Shown here: positions 43,490 through 55,865 of the stretch, piece by piece | How the letters are laid out: every line of letters begins with the position of its first letter | Numbering within the stretch: the first letter of the stretch is position 1 | Assembly (NCBI RefSeq): GCF_000496075.1 | Contig: NZ_AWXZ01000037.1 | Location: 56,778 to 120,777 of the forward strand | Direction of reading: 5' to 3' | Length of the DNA stretch: 64,000 nt | Source of the DNA: Lutibaculum baratangense AMV1 | GTDB lineage: Bacteria > Pseudomonadota > Alphaproteobacteria > Rhizobiales > Tepidamorphaceae | Made by a program: the position numbers and the translations under genes | Notes under the pieces: generated by a model | The model's input: the letters and a program-made list of their open reading frames with translations, nothing else | The model's database searches: none | What the model was told of the DNA's origin: nothing

Positions 43490-43654
43490 GAGGCAGGAAC
43501 ACCGTGCCCGGCCGTGCGGCGGACGTCTTCACGGAGAGATTGCCGCCCGCTGCGACGTGCCCGGCCGGGCGCGGAGACGGGCATATCGACAGCACGCCGA
43601 CGGCCGACGCACAGCGCGGCCGTCTCTACCCGGTCTCTGTCGAAGGAGAAAAAC

Positions 43655-43729
43655 TGGAGCGGGCGATGAGATTCGAACTCACGACCCCAACCTTGGCAAG
43701 GTTGTGCTCTACCCCTGAGCTACGCCCGC
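43655..43729 (-). tRNA. tRNA-Gly(GCC)
   Basis: Read on the minus strand the acceptor stem GCGGGCG (43723-43729) pairs with CGCCCGC (43659-43665). The D arm AGCTCAGGGGTAGAGC, the anticodon arm with loop TTGCCAA (anticodon GCC) and the T arm with GTTCGAATC are all canonical. A CCA end is encoded after discriminator T. Confidence 0.97.
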
Positions 43730-43882
43730 ATCCGTCGCGTCCGGGCCGTGTCGGCCGGAGCGAGGCCGTATATGCACGACGGGGACGGGCATTGCAAGGG
43801 GCTTGATCGGCGAAACTTGTGACGGGCGTGCGACGGGGCTAGGAGAGGCAGCCGAACCCGCCAATGCCGCTTCGAGGACCCC

Positions 43883-44389
43883 ATGCCCGCCACGCCCGAC
43901 GATCTCTTCGCCCGCCTGGACGAGCTCGGCATCGAGGTCGAGACGCGCCAGCACGCGCCGCTCTTCACGGTGGAGGAATCGCAGGCCCTGCGCGGCGAGA
44001 TCCCCGGTGGACACACGAAGAACCTGTTCCTCAAGGACAAGAAGGACCGGCTGTGGCTCGTCGTCGCGCCGGAGGACGCCGCCGTCGACCTGAAGCGCCT
44101 GCCCGACGCCATCGGCTCGGCGCGGCTGAGCTTCGGCAAGGCCGAACTGATGGAGGAGGTGCTGGGCGTGGTGCCGGGCTCGGTCACGCCCTTCGCGATC
44201 ATCAACGACACCGGCGGCCGGGTGAGCGTCGTCCTCTCCGACGAGCTTCTCGGCCACGAGGTGCTGAACTTCCACCCCCTCGTCAACACGATGACGACGA
44301 CGATCGGCCGCGACGACCTCGTCGCCTTTCTGAAGGCCGAGAACCACGCGCCGCTCGTCGCCACGCTGCCGACGGTCGACGCCGGCTGA
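43883..44389 (+). CDS. Prolyl-tRNA deacylase (ProXp-ala/PrdX, YbaK superfamily)
   Basis: This 168-residue protein clears mischarged Ala-tRNA(Pro) in trans. It has the superfamily Lys in HTKNLFLKDKK and the GSVTP (GxxxP) motif near 109 that shapes the amino-acid pocket, and ends with the FHPLVNTMTTTI strand typical of PrdX. The length is normal. It lies downstream of a tRNA on the other strand and upstream of ybbN. Confidence 0.9.
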   Translation: MPATPDDLFARLDELGIEVETRQHAPLFTVEESQALRGEIPGGHTKNLFLKDKKDRLWLVVAPEDAAVDLKRLPDAIGSARLSFGKAELMEEVLGVVPGSVTPFAIINDTGGRVSVVLSDELLGHEVLNFHPLVNTMTTTIGRDDLVAFLKAENHAPLVATLPTVDAG

Positions 44390-44512
44390 AGCGGGAGCGA
44401 CGATCGCGTCCCGGAGCATTTGCAGAATGGGCCCGCGCGCCCCATCTTGCAGCGAAAGTTCGACCGCGGCAGGCCAAGCCGCGGCAGCCACTAGAGACAA
44501 GGACGGGGTGAC

Positions 44513-45430
44513 ATGGAGCTCTTCTCGACGGGACAGGCGGCGGCGCCGGCCGGCGGCGACCTCATCAAGGACACGACGACGCAGGGCTTCATGGCCGACG
44601 TGGTGGAGGCTTCCCAGCAGGTCCCCGTGCTCGTCGACTTCTGGGCGCCGTGGTGCGGCCCGTGCAAGCAGCTGACGCCGCTGCTCGAGAAGGTGGTCCG
44701 CGAGGCGAAGGGCAAGGTGAAGCTCGTCAAGATGAACATCGACGAGCACCCGGCCGTCGCGCAGCAGATGGGCGTGCAGTCCATCCCGGCCGTGTTCGCC
44801 TTCGTCGACGGGCGCCCCGTCGACGGCTTCATGGGGGCGCTGCCGGAGAGCCAGCTGAAGCAGTTCATCGACCGGCTCGCCGGCCCCGACGGCGGCGCCG
44901 AGGATCCCGAGGCGCAGGCTCTCGAGATGGCGGATGCGGCGCTCGAAGCCGGCGACCTGCAGCAGGCCGCCGCAGCCTACGGCGCGGTGCTCCAGGCGAA
45001 CCGGGAGAACCTGGCCGCGCTCGGCGGGCTGGCGAAGACGCTGGTGCGGGCCGGCGAGCTCGACCGGGCGCGCCAGACCCTCGATACGGTGCCGGCCGAC
45101 AAGCAGGGCGACGCGGCGATCGCCTCGGCCCGCGCGGAGCTCGACCTCGCCGAGCAGGCGGCCTCGCTCGGCGACCTGTCGGAACTCGCGAACCGCATCG
45201 AGGCCAATCCCGAAGATCACGAGGCGCGCTTCGAGCTTGCCCTCGCGCTCAACGCCCACGGCGACCGCGGCGATGCCGTGAACCACCTCATCGAGATCGT
45301 GCGCCGCGACCGGGCGTGGAACGACGACGGCGCGCGCAAGCAGCTTCTGCAGTTCTTCGAGGCATGGGGCCCGAAGGATCCGGCGACCCTGTCGGGCCGC
45401 CGCAAGCTCTCCTCGGTCCTCTTCTCGTGA
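44513..45430 (+). CDS. ybbN: Thioredoxin-domain co-chaperone YbbN (CnoX) with TPR tail
   Basis: This 305-residue protein has a thioredoxin domain (about 15-125) with the redox motif Trp47-Cys48-Gly-Pro-Cys51 and cis-Pro in SIPAVFAF, followed by a TPR-like helical tail (about 130-300). E. coli CnoX has lost the first active-site Cys, but this protein keeps both, so it can act as an oxidoreductase as well as a holdase that protects proteins for GroEL/DnaK. It is followed after 1 bp by a LON-domain gene. Confidence 0.92.
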   Translation: MELFSTGQAAAPAGGDLIKDTTTQGFMADVVEASQQVPVLVDFWAPWCGPCKQLTPLLEKVVREAKGKVKLVKMNIDEHPAVAQQMGVQSIPAVFAFVDGRPVDGFMGALPESQLKQFIDRLAGPDGGAEDPEAQALEMADAALEAGDLQQAAAAYGAVLQANRENLAALGGLAKTLVRAGELDRARQTLDTVPADKQGDAAIASARAELDLAEQAASLGDLSELANRIEANPEDHEARFELALALNAHGDRGDAVNHLIEIVRRDRAWNDDGARKQLLQFFEAWGPKDPATLSGRRKLSSVLFS

Positions 45431-45431
45431 G

Positions 45432-46103
45432 ATGTCCTTGGCGGTGAACCGATCCCCCAGGCGACCGGCCGACGTGCCGAACGTCATCCCCGTCTTCCCG
45501 CTGCCGGAAGCGCTCCTGCTCCCGCGCGGCGAGCTGCCGCTCAGCATCTTCGAGCCTCGCTACGTCGCGATGGTCGACGATGCGCTCGCGGGAGACCGGG
45601 TGATCGGCATGGTGCAGCCACGCCCCGGCGAGGAGACAGACCCGCCGCGCCTGAGCGATGTCGGCTGCCTTGGCCGGATCACCTCCTTTCAGGAGACGGA
45701 CGACGGGCGATACCTCATCACGCTGACGGGCGTCTGTCGCTTCCGCGTCCAGGAGGAGGTCGACACGGGCACACCCTACCGCCAGTGCCGGATCTCCATC
45801 GCCGACTTCGTGGACGACCTCGAGCCGCGCCACGGCGAGGAGGGTGTCGACCGGACGCGCCTCCTGTCGACGTTCCGCGCCTATCTCGACGCGAACGGCC
45901 TGGAGACCGACTGGGATGCCATCAAGCGCGCCTCGACCGAGACGCTCGTCAACGCCCTGTCGATGATGAGCCCCTATGGGGTGCGCGAGAAGCAGGCCCT
46001 GCTCGAGGCGCAGGACCTGTCGACGCGCGCCGAAGTGCTGATCGCGGTCACGGAGATGGCACTCGCCCGCGGCGACGACGACAGCGGCTCATCCCTCCAG
46101 TAA
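45432..46103 (+). CDS. LON substrate-binding domain protein
   Basis: This 223-residue protein is a stand-alone Lon N-terminal domain: [34 protein letters not shown] and [23 protein letters not shown]. It has no ATPase or protease part. Such proteins are probably binding modules for unfolded or specific proteins; their role in bacteria is unknown. Position between ybbN and the Trm112 gene is conserved in Hyphomicrobiales. Confidence 0.88.
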   Translation: MSLAVNRSPRRPADVPNVIPVFPLPEALLLPRGELPLSIFEPRYVAMVDDALAGDRVIGMVQPRPGEETDPPRLSDVGCLGRITSFQETDDGRYLITLTGVCRFRVQEEVDTGTPYRQCRISIADFVDDLEPRHGEEGVDRTRLLSTFRAYLDANGLETDWDAIKRASTETLVNALSMMSPYGVREKQALLEAQDLSTRAEVLIAVTEMALARGDDDSGSSLQ

Positions 46104-46123
46104 CGGCAAGCGGCAGCGAGACA

Positions 46124-46315
46124 ATGGACGACACCACCTCCCGCGCGATCGACCCGAAGCTCCTCGAGATCCTCGTTTGCCCCGTCACGAAGACGGTGCT
46201 CGAGTACCACCGCGACCGGCAGGAGCTCGTCAGCCGCGCCGCGAAGCTCGCCTACCCGATCCGCGACGGCATCCCCATCATGCTGCGCGAGGAGGCACGG
46301 CCGCTGGAGGACTGA
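46124..46315 (+). CDS. Trm112 family protein
   Basis: This 63-residue protein has the Trm112 fold: [16 protein letters not shown] then [13 protein letters not shown]. The bacterial forms often keep only part of the zinc site; here a single Cys (CPVTK) remains. Trm112 proteins act as activating partners of methyltransferases in archaea and eukaryotes. The bacterial role is less clear. Confidence 0.88.
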   Translation: MDDTTSRAIDPKLLEILVCPVTKTVLEYHRDRQELVSRAAKLAYPIRDGIPIMLREEARPLED

Positions 46316-46346
46316 GATCCCTTCCGGCCGCCCCGCCCGCGACCCC

Positions 46347-48134
46347 ATGACCACGCCACCGCGGACGTCGTTCCTGGCCTCGCTGCTGTCGCCGGATCTC
46401 GGCCGGGGGCTGCGGCGATTTCCCCTGCCCTGCCTGTTCGCCACGCTGCTCGCGGTGCTGGTGTCGCTCGACCAGTTCGATTCCGCCCTCCTGTCCGGGG
46501 CCGACGAGCGGATCTTTTCGGTGCTCGTGGCAGCCGGGCTCGCGGCGCTCGGCGCGGACCTCCTGTCGGAGGGGCGGTCATGGCAGGGCACCCGCCGGAT
46601 GGTGGCCGACGGCCTTGCCGTCCTCGCCGTGGCGACGCTCTTCCTCCTGCCCCTTCCCTACGGCGCCTTCACACCGGGGCTGATCGCGGGCCTCCTCGTC
46701 TTCGTCGGAGTCGCGGGCTTCGTCGGGCCGCAAAGCTCGCTCGACCGGTTCTGGCGCTTCAACGAGAACGTCTGGGTGTCGGCGGGGATCGCCGTTCTCG
46801 CCGCCGGCGCCTTCGCGATCGGCATCTTCGCGATCGAGCGGAGCCTCGACATCCTGTTCGGGATCGACTTCCAGGAGATCGTCACGAACGTCGTCTTCCC
46901 ATTCTCCTTCTGCCTGCTCGCGCCGCTGATGTGGCTCGCTTCGATCCCGCGGCTCGGCGAGACATCCGAGCTCGAGCCCGACCGCTTCCTCGACCGGGCG
47001 GTGCGGCTGCTGGCGCGCTTCATCCTCGTGCCCCTGCTGACGACCTACACGGTGATCCTCTTCGCCTACACCGTGCAGATCCTCCTCCTGTGGCGGCTGC
47101 CGGAGGGGCAGGTCGGGTGGATGGTCTCCGCCTTCGGCGTCGCCGGCGCGCTCACCGTGCTCTTGCTCTACCCAGAGCGGAACCACGGCGGCCGCTTCGT
47201 CCAGTTCTTCACGCGCTGGTGGTTCGCTGCGACGATCGTCCCGGTCGTCCTGCTCGCCTTCGCCGCCTATGTCCGGATCTCGGAATACGGGCTGACCCCG
47301 CCGCGCTACGCGCTCGTTCTCATCGCGATCTGGCTCGGCGCCATGGCGCTCCTGTTCGCCAGGCCGAGGTTCGAGCGCGACGTCAGGCTCATACCGGGCA
47401 TCCTCGCGGTGCTCGTCGTCCTCGGGTCGTTCGGCCCCTGGGGCGGCATGGCGATGAGCGCGCGCTCGCAGGCCGACGAGTTCGTGACGCTCGCCCGGCA
47501 ATCGGGCTGGGCGGACGGACGCACGCTGGACGAGGCGGCGCTGCGGGCCGCAGCCTCCGCCACGCGGCTGCGCGGCGACGACAGCCCCGTCTGGCGGGCG
47601 CGCTCGATCCTGAACCAGATCGCCGAGCTCGAAGGCATCGACATGCTCGCCGCACGATTCGACAACCCGGAGGCGCTGACGGTCATCGTCGGTCCCGGCC
47701 GGAACCTGCGGGAAGCCTTCTCCGGGGAGCTCGGCATCGACGCTGACGCCCTGCCGGCGAGGCCGCGGGGCATCGTCGCGTCCGGCGATCCCTCGCCCTT
47801 CGACCTCACCGGCTACGCGGTGGCGATCGGTCCCACAAGCCTGCCCGAGCAGCCGCAGCCGGCCGGCGCGGGTCGGCTCAGCGGCGGCAGCTTCGAGGCG
47901 CGCCTGCCCTCCGGCGCCCTGCTGTCGGCCGATCTCACACCGCTGGTCGACGCTTCGGCCAGTGAGACGGATCCGGTCTCGATCCCCTCGTTCTTCAAGG
48001 TGCCCGGTCCCGCCGGCGACGACATCGGCGTGATGATCGTCGAGATCGGCGGCCTGTGGTCGGAGGGGCGGCTCGAGCTCCACGCGCTGAAGCTCGTGCT
48101 CTTCCTGCCCGAGAGCGAGGCTGGATCACGATGA
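46347..48134 (+). CDS. DUF4153 multi-pass membrane protein
   Basis: This 595-residue protein has about eleven to twelve hydrophobic helices in residues 20-380, then a soluble C-terminal domain of about 210 residues. The organisation and segments such as VLVPLLTTYTVILFAYTVQIL and WRLPEGQVGWMVSAFGV fit the DUF4153 family, whose function is unknown. Its stop lies at the edge of a double-palindrome repeat and it converges on a UbiH-type gene. Confidence 0.82.
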   Translation: MTTPPRTSFLASLLSPDLGRGLRRFPLPCLFATLLAVLVSLDQFDSALLSGADERIFSVLVAAGLAALGADLLSEGRSWQGTRRMVADGLAVLAVATLFLLPLPYGAFTPGLIAGLLVFVGVAGFVGPQSSLDRFWRFNENVWVSAGIAVLAAGAFAIGIFAIERSLDILFGIDFQEIVTNVVFPFSFCLLAPLMWLASIPRLGETSELEPDRFLDRAVRLLARFILVPLLTTYTVILFAYTVQILLLWRLPEGQVGWMVSAFGVAGALTVLLLYPERNHGGRFVQFFTRWWFAATIVPVVLLAFAAYVRISEYGLTPPRYALVLIAIWLGAMALLFARPRFERDVRLIPGILAVLVVLGSFGPWGGMAMSARSQADEFVTLARQSGWADGRTLDEAALRAAASATRLRGDDSPVWRARSILNQIAELEGIDMLAARFDNPEALTVIVGPGRNLREAFSGELGIDADALPARPRGIVASGDPSPFDLTGYAVAIGPTSLPEQPQPAGAGRLSGGSFEARLPSGALLSADLTPLVDASASETDPVSIPSFFKVPGPAGDDIGVMIVEIGGLWSEGRLELHALKLVLFLPESEAGSR

Positions 48135-48234
48135 TGTCTGGCCGATTCGACCAGACATCATGAACTCTTCGATTCAAGTGGTTCAGAGCGGGATGCGGGC
48201 GGCAAACCGGTCCCACGTCTCCTCATCCCGCTCT
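48131..48234. repeat. Double-palindrome intergenic element (RIME-like)
   Basis: Two perfect palindromes lie side by side in 104 bp. The first pairs ATGATGTCTGG (48131-48141) with CCAGACATCAT (48151-48161); the second pairs AGAGCGGGATG (48185-48195) with CATCCCGCTCT (48224-48234). The layout and the GCGGGATGCGGGCGG core recall the RIME family of short rhizobial intergenic mosaic elements. It fills the gap between two convergent genes, overlaps the last codons of both, and may act as a bidirectional terminator. Confidence 0.72.
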
Positions 48235-49465
48235 AGATCGGCAGCCCCGTGAAGAGCCGCGGCGGCGTCACGATCCGTCCGTCGGCGTCCTGCGTCAGCC
48301 TCGCCTTGATGCGCGGCGCGCGCTCCACGAGGGAGAGGCCGACGTCCCGCAATGTGCGCAGCGGGCCCCAATCGGCGGCGAACAGCCGGTTGAGCCCGTC
48401 CGTCGCCGCCGCGATCGCCACCGCGTCGGGCCGGCGCCAGCGGGCGTAGCGCTCGAGCACGTGGAGACTGCCGAAATCCTCCCCCCGCCGCGCCGCCTCC
48501 ACGACCACCTCGGCGAGCGCCGCCGCATCGCGCAGGCCCACGTTGAGGCCGAGGCCGGCGAGCGGATGCAGGCGGTGGGCGGCATCGCCGATCAGCGCCA
48601 CGCGCTCGGCCGCGTAGCGGCGGGCGAGCACGAGCGACAGCGGGAAAGACAGCGGCCCCTCGACCACCTCGATCGCGCCGAACTCCGGCCCGGCGGCACG
48701 CTCGATCTCCTGCCGGCGCGCCTCGGCGTCGAGCCTCATCACCGCCTCGGCCCGCTTCGTCGGCAAGGTCCAGACGAGGCCGGTCCTGTCCTCCGGCAGC
48801 GGCAGCATCGCGAACGGCCCGCTCGGCAGGAAGTGCTGGACGGCGGCGCCCTCGTGCGGCATCTCGGCCTTGAGGATCGCCACGACGGCACTCTGCTCGT
48901 AGGGCCATTCGACCGCCCCGATGCCCGCGCCCCGGCGGACGGCGGAGCGCGCGCCGTCGGCACCGACGAGGAGGCGCGCGGCCTGCGGCTCTCCCAAGGG
49001 ACCGATCGACTGCGGCCCCCTCTCGAGGCCGCGGATGCGCCGCCCGTAGGCCGGGCGGATCGAGGCCTCGTCGCAGGCCTGCTCGACCGCCCGGACCAGG
49101 TGGCGCGCCTCGACGAAGTAGGCGATCGGTTCGCCCCACTCCGTGTCGCCCTGCAGATTGAGAAGGATCGGCCGGATGATCTCCTCGGCGCGGCAGTCGC
49201 CGATGCGCAGCTCGTGCGCGGGCTGAACTTCGTGCTCGAAGCGCTGCCAGACGCCGAGCATCTCGAACATCTGCCTCGCCCCGGGGGTCAGCGCATAGGC
49301 GCGGATGTCGTCGTGCCCGCCGGGGCCAGGCGCGCCGTCGATCAGGCGTATGTCGAGATCGCGGCCGGCCGCCTCGGCGAGGCAGAGCGCCAGCACCCGC
49401 CCGGCGAGGCCCGCTCCGGCGATCATCACGTCCGCTTGCGGCACCTGTCTTGACTTGGCGCTCAT
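48233..49465 (-). CDS. UbiH/UbiF/Coq6 family FAD-dependent ubiquinone hydroxylase
   Basis: This 410-residue flavoprotein monooxygenase hydroxylates the ubiquinone ring. It has the FAD fold DVMIAGAGLAGRVLALCLAE, the DG motif LVGADGARSAVR and the GD motif VALIGDAAHRLHPLAGLGLN. The position (5-, 6- or 1-carbon) cannot be read from sequence; alphaproteobacterial UbiL/UbiM/UbiH types overlap in range. The ATG at 49465 opens a standard N-terminus. It is divergent from tesB by 100 bp. Confidence 0.9.
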   Translation of the reverse strand: MSAKSRQVPQADVMIAGAGLAGRVLALCLAEAAGRDLDIRLIDGAPGPGGHDDIRAYALTPGARQMFEMLGVWQRFEHEVQPAHELRIGDCRAEEIIRPILLNLQGDTEWGEPIAYFVEARHLVRAVEQACDEASIRPAYGRRIRGLERGPQSIGPLGEPQAARLLVGADGARSAVRRGAGIGAVEWPYEQSAVVAILKAEMPHEGAAVQHFLPSGPFAMLPLPEDRTGLVWTLPTKRAEAVMRLDAEARRQEIERAAGPEFGAIEVVEGPLSFPLSLVLARRYAAERVALIGDAAHRLHPLAGLGLNVGLRDAAALAEVVVEAARRGEDFGSLHVLERYARWRRPDAVAIAAATDGLNRLFAADWGPLRTLRDVGLSLVERAPRIKARLTQDADGRIVTPPRLFTGLPI

Positions 49466-49565
49466 GGGCCCTTCACCTTCCGCGTCCGTTAGGTCCGTCA
49501 CCGTGAACGGAGACGGGTTTCGTTCATGGGCCGAGGCCCGCAATCCCGTCCCGGAAGTTCGCGCG

Positions 49566-50438
49566 ATGAGCAATACCCTGCAAGGCCTTCTCCGCATACT
49601 CGATCTCGAGCAGCTCGAGCACAACCTGTTCCGTGGCCACAGCCCCGAGACGAAATGGCCCCGGGTCTATGGCGGACAGGTGATCGGCCAGGCCCTCGTC
49701 GCGGCCTCCCGGACCGTCGACGGACGACGGCCGCACTCGCTGCACGCCTATTTCCTGCTGGGCGGCGACCCCAAGGCGCCGATCATCTACGACGTCGACC
49801 GGATCCGGGACGGTGGCAGCTTCACCACGCGCCGCGTCGTCGCGATCCAGCACGGCCAGGCGATCTTCTCGATGTCGGTGTCGTTCCACAAGGAGGAGGC
49901 GGGGCTCGACCACCAGGCCCCCATGCCGGACGTGCCCGCGCCCGAGGACCTGCCCTCGCCGGAACAGGCGGCCGAGATGGCGGGCGACCGGCTGCCCGCC
50001 GCCCTGAGGATGTATCTCACCCAGGAGCGACCGATCGAGTACCGGCCGGTCAGCCTCGAGCGCTACGTCTCGCGCAAGCCGCTGCAGCCGGCCCAGAACA
50101 TCTGGTTCCGCGCCGTGAGCGAGCTGCCGGCGGACGAACAGATCCACCGCTGCATCCTCGCCTACGCCTCCGACATGACGCTGCTCGACACCTCGCTCCT
50201 GCCGCACGGCAAGGCGGTGTTCGATCCCGACATGATGGCCGCGAGCCTCGACCACGCCCTGTGGTTCCACCGGCCTTTCCGCTGCGACGAGTGGCTGCTT
50301 TACGCGCAGGATTCCACGAATGCCGCCGGTGCGCGCGGCTTCAGCCGGGGCATGATCTTCCGGCGCGACGGAACGCTGGTGGCCTCCGTGGCCCAGGAGG
50401 GCCTCATCCGGCCGGTCGCGCCGAAAAAAGAATCATGA
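49566..50438 (+). CDS. tesB: Acyl-CoA thioesterase II
   Basis: This 290-residue double-hotdog protein hydrolyses medium- and long-chain acyl-CoA. Family segments are LFRGHSPETKWPRVYGGQVIGQAL, LHAYFLLGGDP, ASDMTLLDTSLLPHG (catalytic Asp) and SLDHALWFHRPFR, ending with QEGLIR (catalytic Gln in VAQEG). The ATG at 49566 matches the family start. Confidence 0.92.
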   Translation: MSNTLQGLLRILDLEQLEHNLFRGHSPETKWPRVYGGQVIGQALVAASRTVDGRRPHSLHAYFLLGGDPKAPIIYDVDRIRDGGSFTTRRVVAIQHGQAIFSMSVSFHKEEAGLDHQAPMPDVPAPEDLPSPEQAAEMAGDRLPAALRMYLTQERPIEYRPVSLERYVSRKPLQPAQNIWFRAVSELPADEQIHRCILAYASDMTLLDTSLLPHGKAVFDPDMMAASLDHALWFHRPFRCDEWLLYAQDSTNAAGARGFSRGMIFRRDGTLVASVAQEGLIRPVAPKKES

Positions 50439-50452
50439 CGCCCATTTCCTGA

Positions 50453-51022
<570 letters not shown>

Positions 51023-51057
51023 GCCAGCTTCGAGAAAATTCGCAGAAGGAAAACGAG

Positions 51058-52413
51058 ATGACGCTTGCTCGTAAGTTCACCTGGGCGCTCCTGGCGCTGC
51101 CGCTCGCAGCGCTGATCGAGCCCGCCCTCGCACAGGAGGCCGCCGAGGCGGTCGAGACGGCCGAGGAGGCTGCTCCGGCGATGGCGGCCGCGGCAGACAC
51201 GGCCTTCGTGTTCAACACGATCCTGTTCCTGATGGGCGGCTTCCTGGTCATGTTCATGGCCGCGGGGTTCTGCATGCTCGAAGTCGGCCTCGTGCGTTCC
51301 AAGAACGTGTCGATGCAGTGCCTGAAGAACATCGCGCTCTACTCGATCGCCGGCCTCATGTTCTGGCTCGTCGGCTACAACATCCTCTATGACGGCGTCG
51401 ACGGCGGCTATTTCGGCAGCTTCACCTGGTGGGTCACGCCCGATCCCGCGGCCGACACCGGCGATTATGCGGCGGCGTCCGACTGGTTCTTCCAGATGGT
51501 GTTCTGCGCCGCCACGGCGTCGATCGTCTCCGGCACCGTCGCCGAGCGCGTGAAGCTCTGGCCCTTCCTGATCTTCACCGCCATCCTGACCGGCATCATG
51601 TATCCGATCACCGGCTCCTGGCAGTGGGGCGGCGGCTGGCTCTCGGAGATGGGCTTCTCCGACTTCGCGGGCTCGACGATCGTCCACTCGGTCGGCGGCT
51701 GGGCGGCGCTCGCCGGCGCGATCCTGCTCGGCGCCCGGCACGGCAAGTATGTCGACGGCAAGGTCCACCCGATCCCCGGCTCGTCGATGCCGCTCGCCAC
51801 GCTCGGCACGTTCATCCTCTGGCTCGGCTGGTTCGGCTTCAACGGCGGCTCGCAGCTCGCCCTCGGCACGATGGAGGACGCCTCCTCCGTCGCCCGCATC
51901 TTCGTCAACACGAACGCCGCGGCAGCCTCCGGCGTGATCGTCGCGATGATCCTGAGCCAGGTGATCTACGGCAAGGTCGACCTCACCTTCGCGCTGAACG
52001 GCGCGCTCGCCGGCCTCGTCTCGATCACGGCCGAACCGCTCGCTCCGAGCATCCTCTGGGCCGTCATCGTCGGCGGCGTGGGCGGCGCGATCGTCGTCTT
52101 CGCGGTGCCGCTTCTCGACAAGCTGAAGATCGACGACGTCGTCGGCGCGATCCCGGTCCATCTCATGGCCGGCATCTGGGGCACGCTCGTCGTCCCGTTC
52201 TCGAACGCGGACGCGAGCTTCGGCACCCAGATCGTCGGCATCCTCGCCTACGGCGTCTTCACCTTCGTCGCTGCGCTCGTCGTGTGGGGCGTCTTGAAGG
52301 CGACGATGGGCATCCGGGTCTCCCGCGAGGACGAGGTCTTGGGCCTCGACCGGGTGGAAGTCGGCGTCGAGGCCTATCCGGAGTTCGCCGCGAGCGGCAG
52401 CCAGCGTTTCTGA
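51058..52413 (+). CDS. amtB: Ammonium transporter AmtB
   Basis: This 451-residue protein has a cleaved signal peptide (about 1-26, ALAQ) and eleven helices. FCMLEVGLVRSKN opens the Amt fold; twin-His region IVHSVGGWAALAGAILLG and later IPVHLMAGIWGTL carry the pore histidines. It carries ammonium into the cell and is gated by GlnK. A strong terminator follows. Confidence 0.95.
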   Translation: MTLARKFTWALLALPLAALIEPALAQEAAEAVETAEEAAPAMAAAADTAFVFNTILFLMGGFLVMFMAAGFCMLEVGLVRSKNVSMQCLKNIALYSIAGLMFWLVGYNILYDGVDGGYFGSFTWWVTPDPAADTGDYAAASDWFFQMVFCAATASIVSGTVAERVKLWPFLIFTAILTGIMYPITGSWQWGGGWLSEMGFSDFAGSTIVHSVGGWAALAGAILLGARHGKYVDGKVHPIPGSSMPLATLGTFILWLGWFGFNGGSQLALGTMEDASSVARIFVNTNAAAASGVIVAMILSQVIYGKVDLTFALNGALAGLVSITAEPLAPSILWAVIVGGVGGAIVVFAVPLLDKLKIDDVVGAIPVHLMAGIWGTLVVPFSNADASFGTQIVGILAYGVFTFVAALVVWGVLKATMGIRVSREDEVLGLDRVEVGVEAYPEFAASGSQRF

Positions 52414-52444
52414 CCACCACGTCTACCTCCCAGAGCCAACTCGA

Positions 52445-52471
52445 GGCCCGGGTTCCGCCCGGGCCTTTTTT
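52445..52471 (+). terminator. Rho-independent terminator after amtB
   Basis: GGCCCGGG (52445-52452) and CCCGGGCC (52458-52465) form a perfect stem with loop TTCCG, followed by six T. It ends the glnK-amtB operon. Confidence 0.93.
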
Positions 52472-52575
52472 CATGCCGCAACCACCGGATCTTGGTTAAA
52501 GGCCTCTTAACCTCAGTTCACTAGCGTTCTCTGTCGCGGGCCCGGTTTTTGGGGGTGTGCCCGCACGGATGGACC

Positions 52576-55143
<2,568 letters not shown>

Positions 55144-55232
55144 GGGAGCTTCGGCGGACATCGTTTCGCCGGAGAATCCGACGACACCGCATCTTCAAGA
55201 ACCCCGAGACGACCAATACGGAGCCAAGGCCG

Positions 55233-55865
55233 ATGCCGCGTCTCTTCGCCACGATCGCCGCGACTGTCCTGATCACTTGGGCCGCCACCGCGCCGGGCCT
55301 CGCCAGGACCGACGCCTCGCAGTTCTCGCCGGCCCAGCTCGCCGCGATCGAGCAGCTCAACACCTGGCTGCGCGGCGTCGTCACGTTGCAGGGCAGCTTC
55401 ACACAGGAGGGCCCCGACGGCCGCGTGACGGAAGGGCGCTTCGTCCTGGAGAAGCCCGGCCGCCTGCGCTTCGAATACGCCCCGCCCTCGCAGCTCCAGG
55501 TGATCGCCGACGGCTTCTGGCTCGCGGTGCAGGATCGCAAGCTGAAGACGACGGAGAAGTACCCTCTCTCGACGACGCCCCTGAAGCTCATTCTCGACGA
55601 CAAGATCGACCTTCTGGCCGACGCCGACATCAAGGCGGTCTATGCGAGCGACAACCTCACGACCGTCATCGTCGAGGGCGGACAGGCCGGCGCGCGGAGC
55701 GAGCTCGCGCTGAACTTCGATCCGCTCGCGGTGAAGCTCGACCGCTGGACCATCACAGACGTCCAGGGCCTGAAGACGACCGTGGTGCTCGGGGAGACCG
55801 TCGCGAACGCCTCGGTCGACCGCAAGGCGTTCAGGATCGTCGAGGAGATCATCCTCCAGAACTGA
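55233..55865 (+). CDS. lolA: Outer membrane lipoprotein carrier protein LolA
   Basis: This 210-residue periplasmic chaperone carries lipoproteins to LolB or the outer membrane. A signal peptide (about 1-24, ending GLA) precedes the LolA domain with LQGSFTQEGPDGRVTEGRFVLEKPGRLRFEY, the family hallmark. The ATG at 55233 is chosen because it directly opens the signal peptide; an earlier ATG at 55140 overlaps the ftsK stop but would put 31 basic residues before it. ftsK-lolA is a common alphaproteobacterial pair. Confidence 0.92.
   Translation: MPRLFATIAATVLITWAATAPGLARTDASQFSPAQLAAIEQLNTWLRGVVTLQGSFTQEGPDGRVTEGRFVLEKPGRLRFEYAPPSQLQVIADGFWLAVQDRKLKTTEKYPLSTTPLKLILDDKIDLLADADIKAVYASDNLTTVIVEGGQAGARSELALNFDPLAVKLDRWTITDVQGLKTTVVLGETVANASVDRKAFRIVEEIILQN

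Noticed and set aside
43392..43806. ORFs reading GDEIRTHDPN and MRFELTTPTLARLCSTPELR
   Set aside because: These are classic false proteins produced by translating across the tRNA-Gly gene on the opposite strand.
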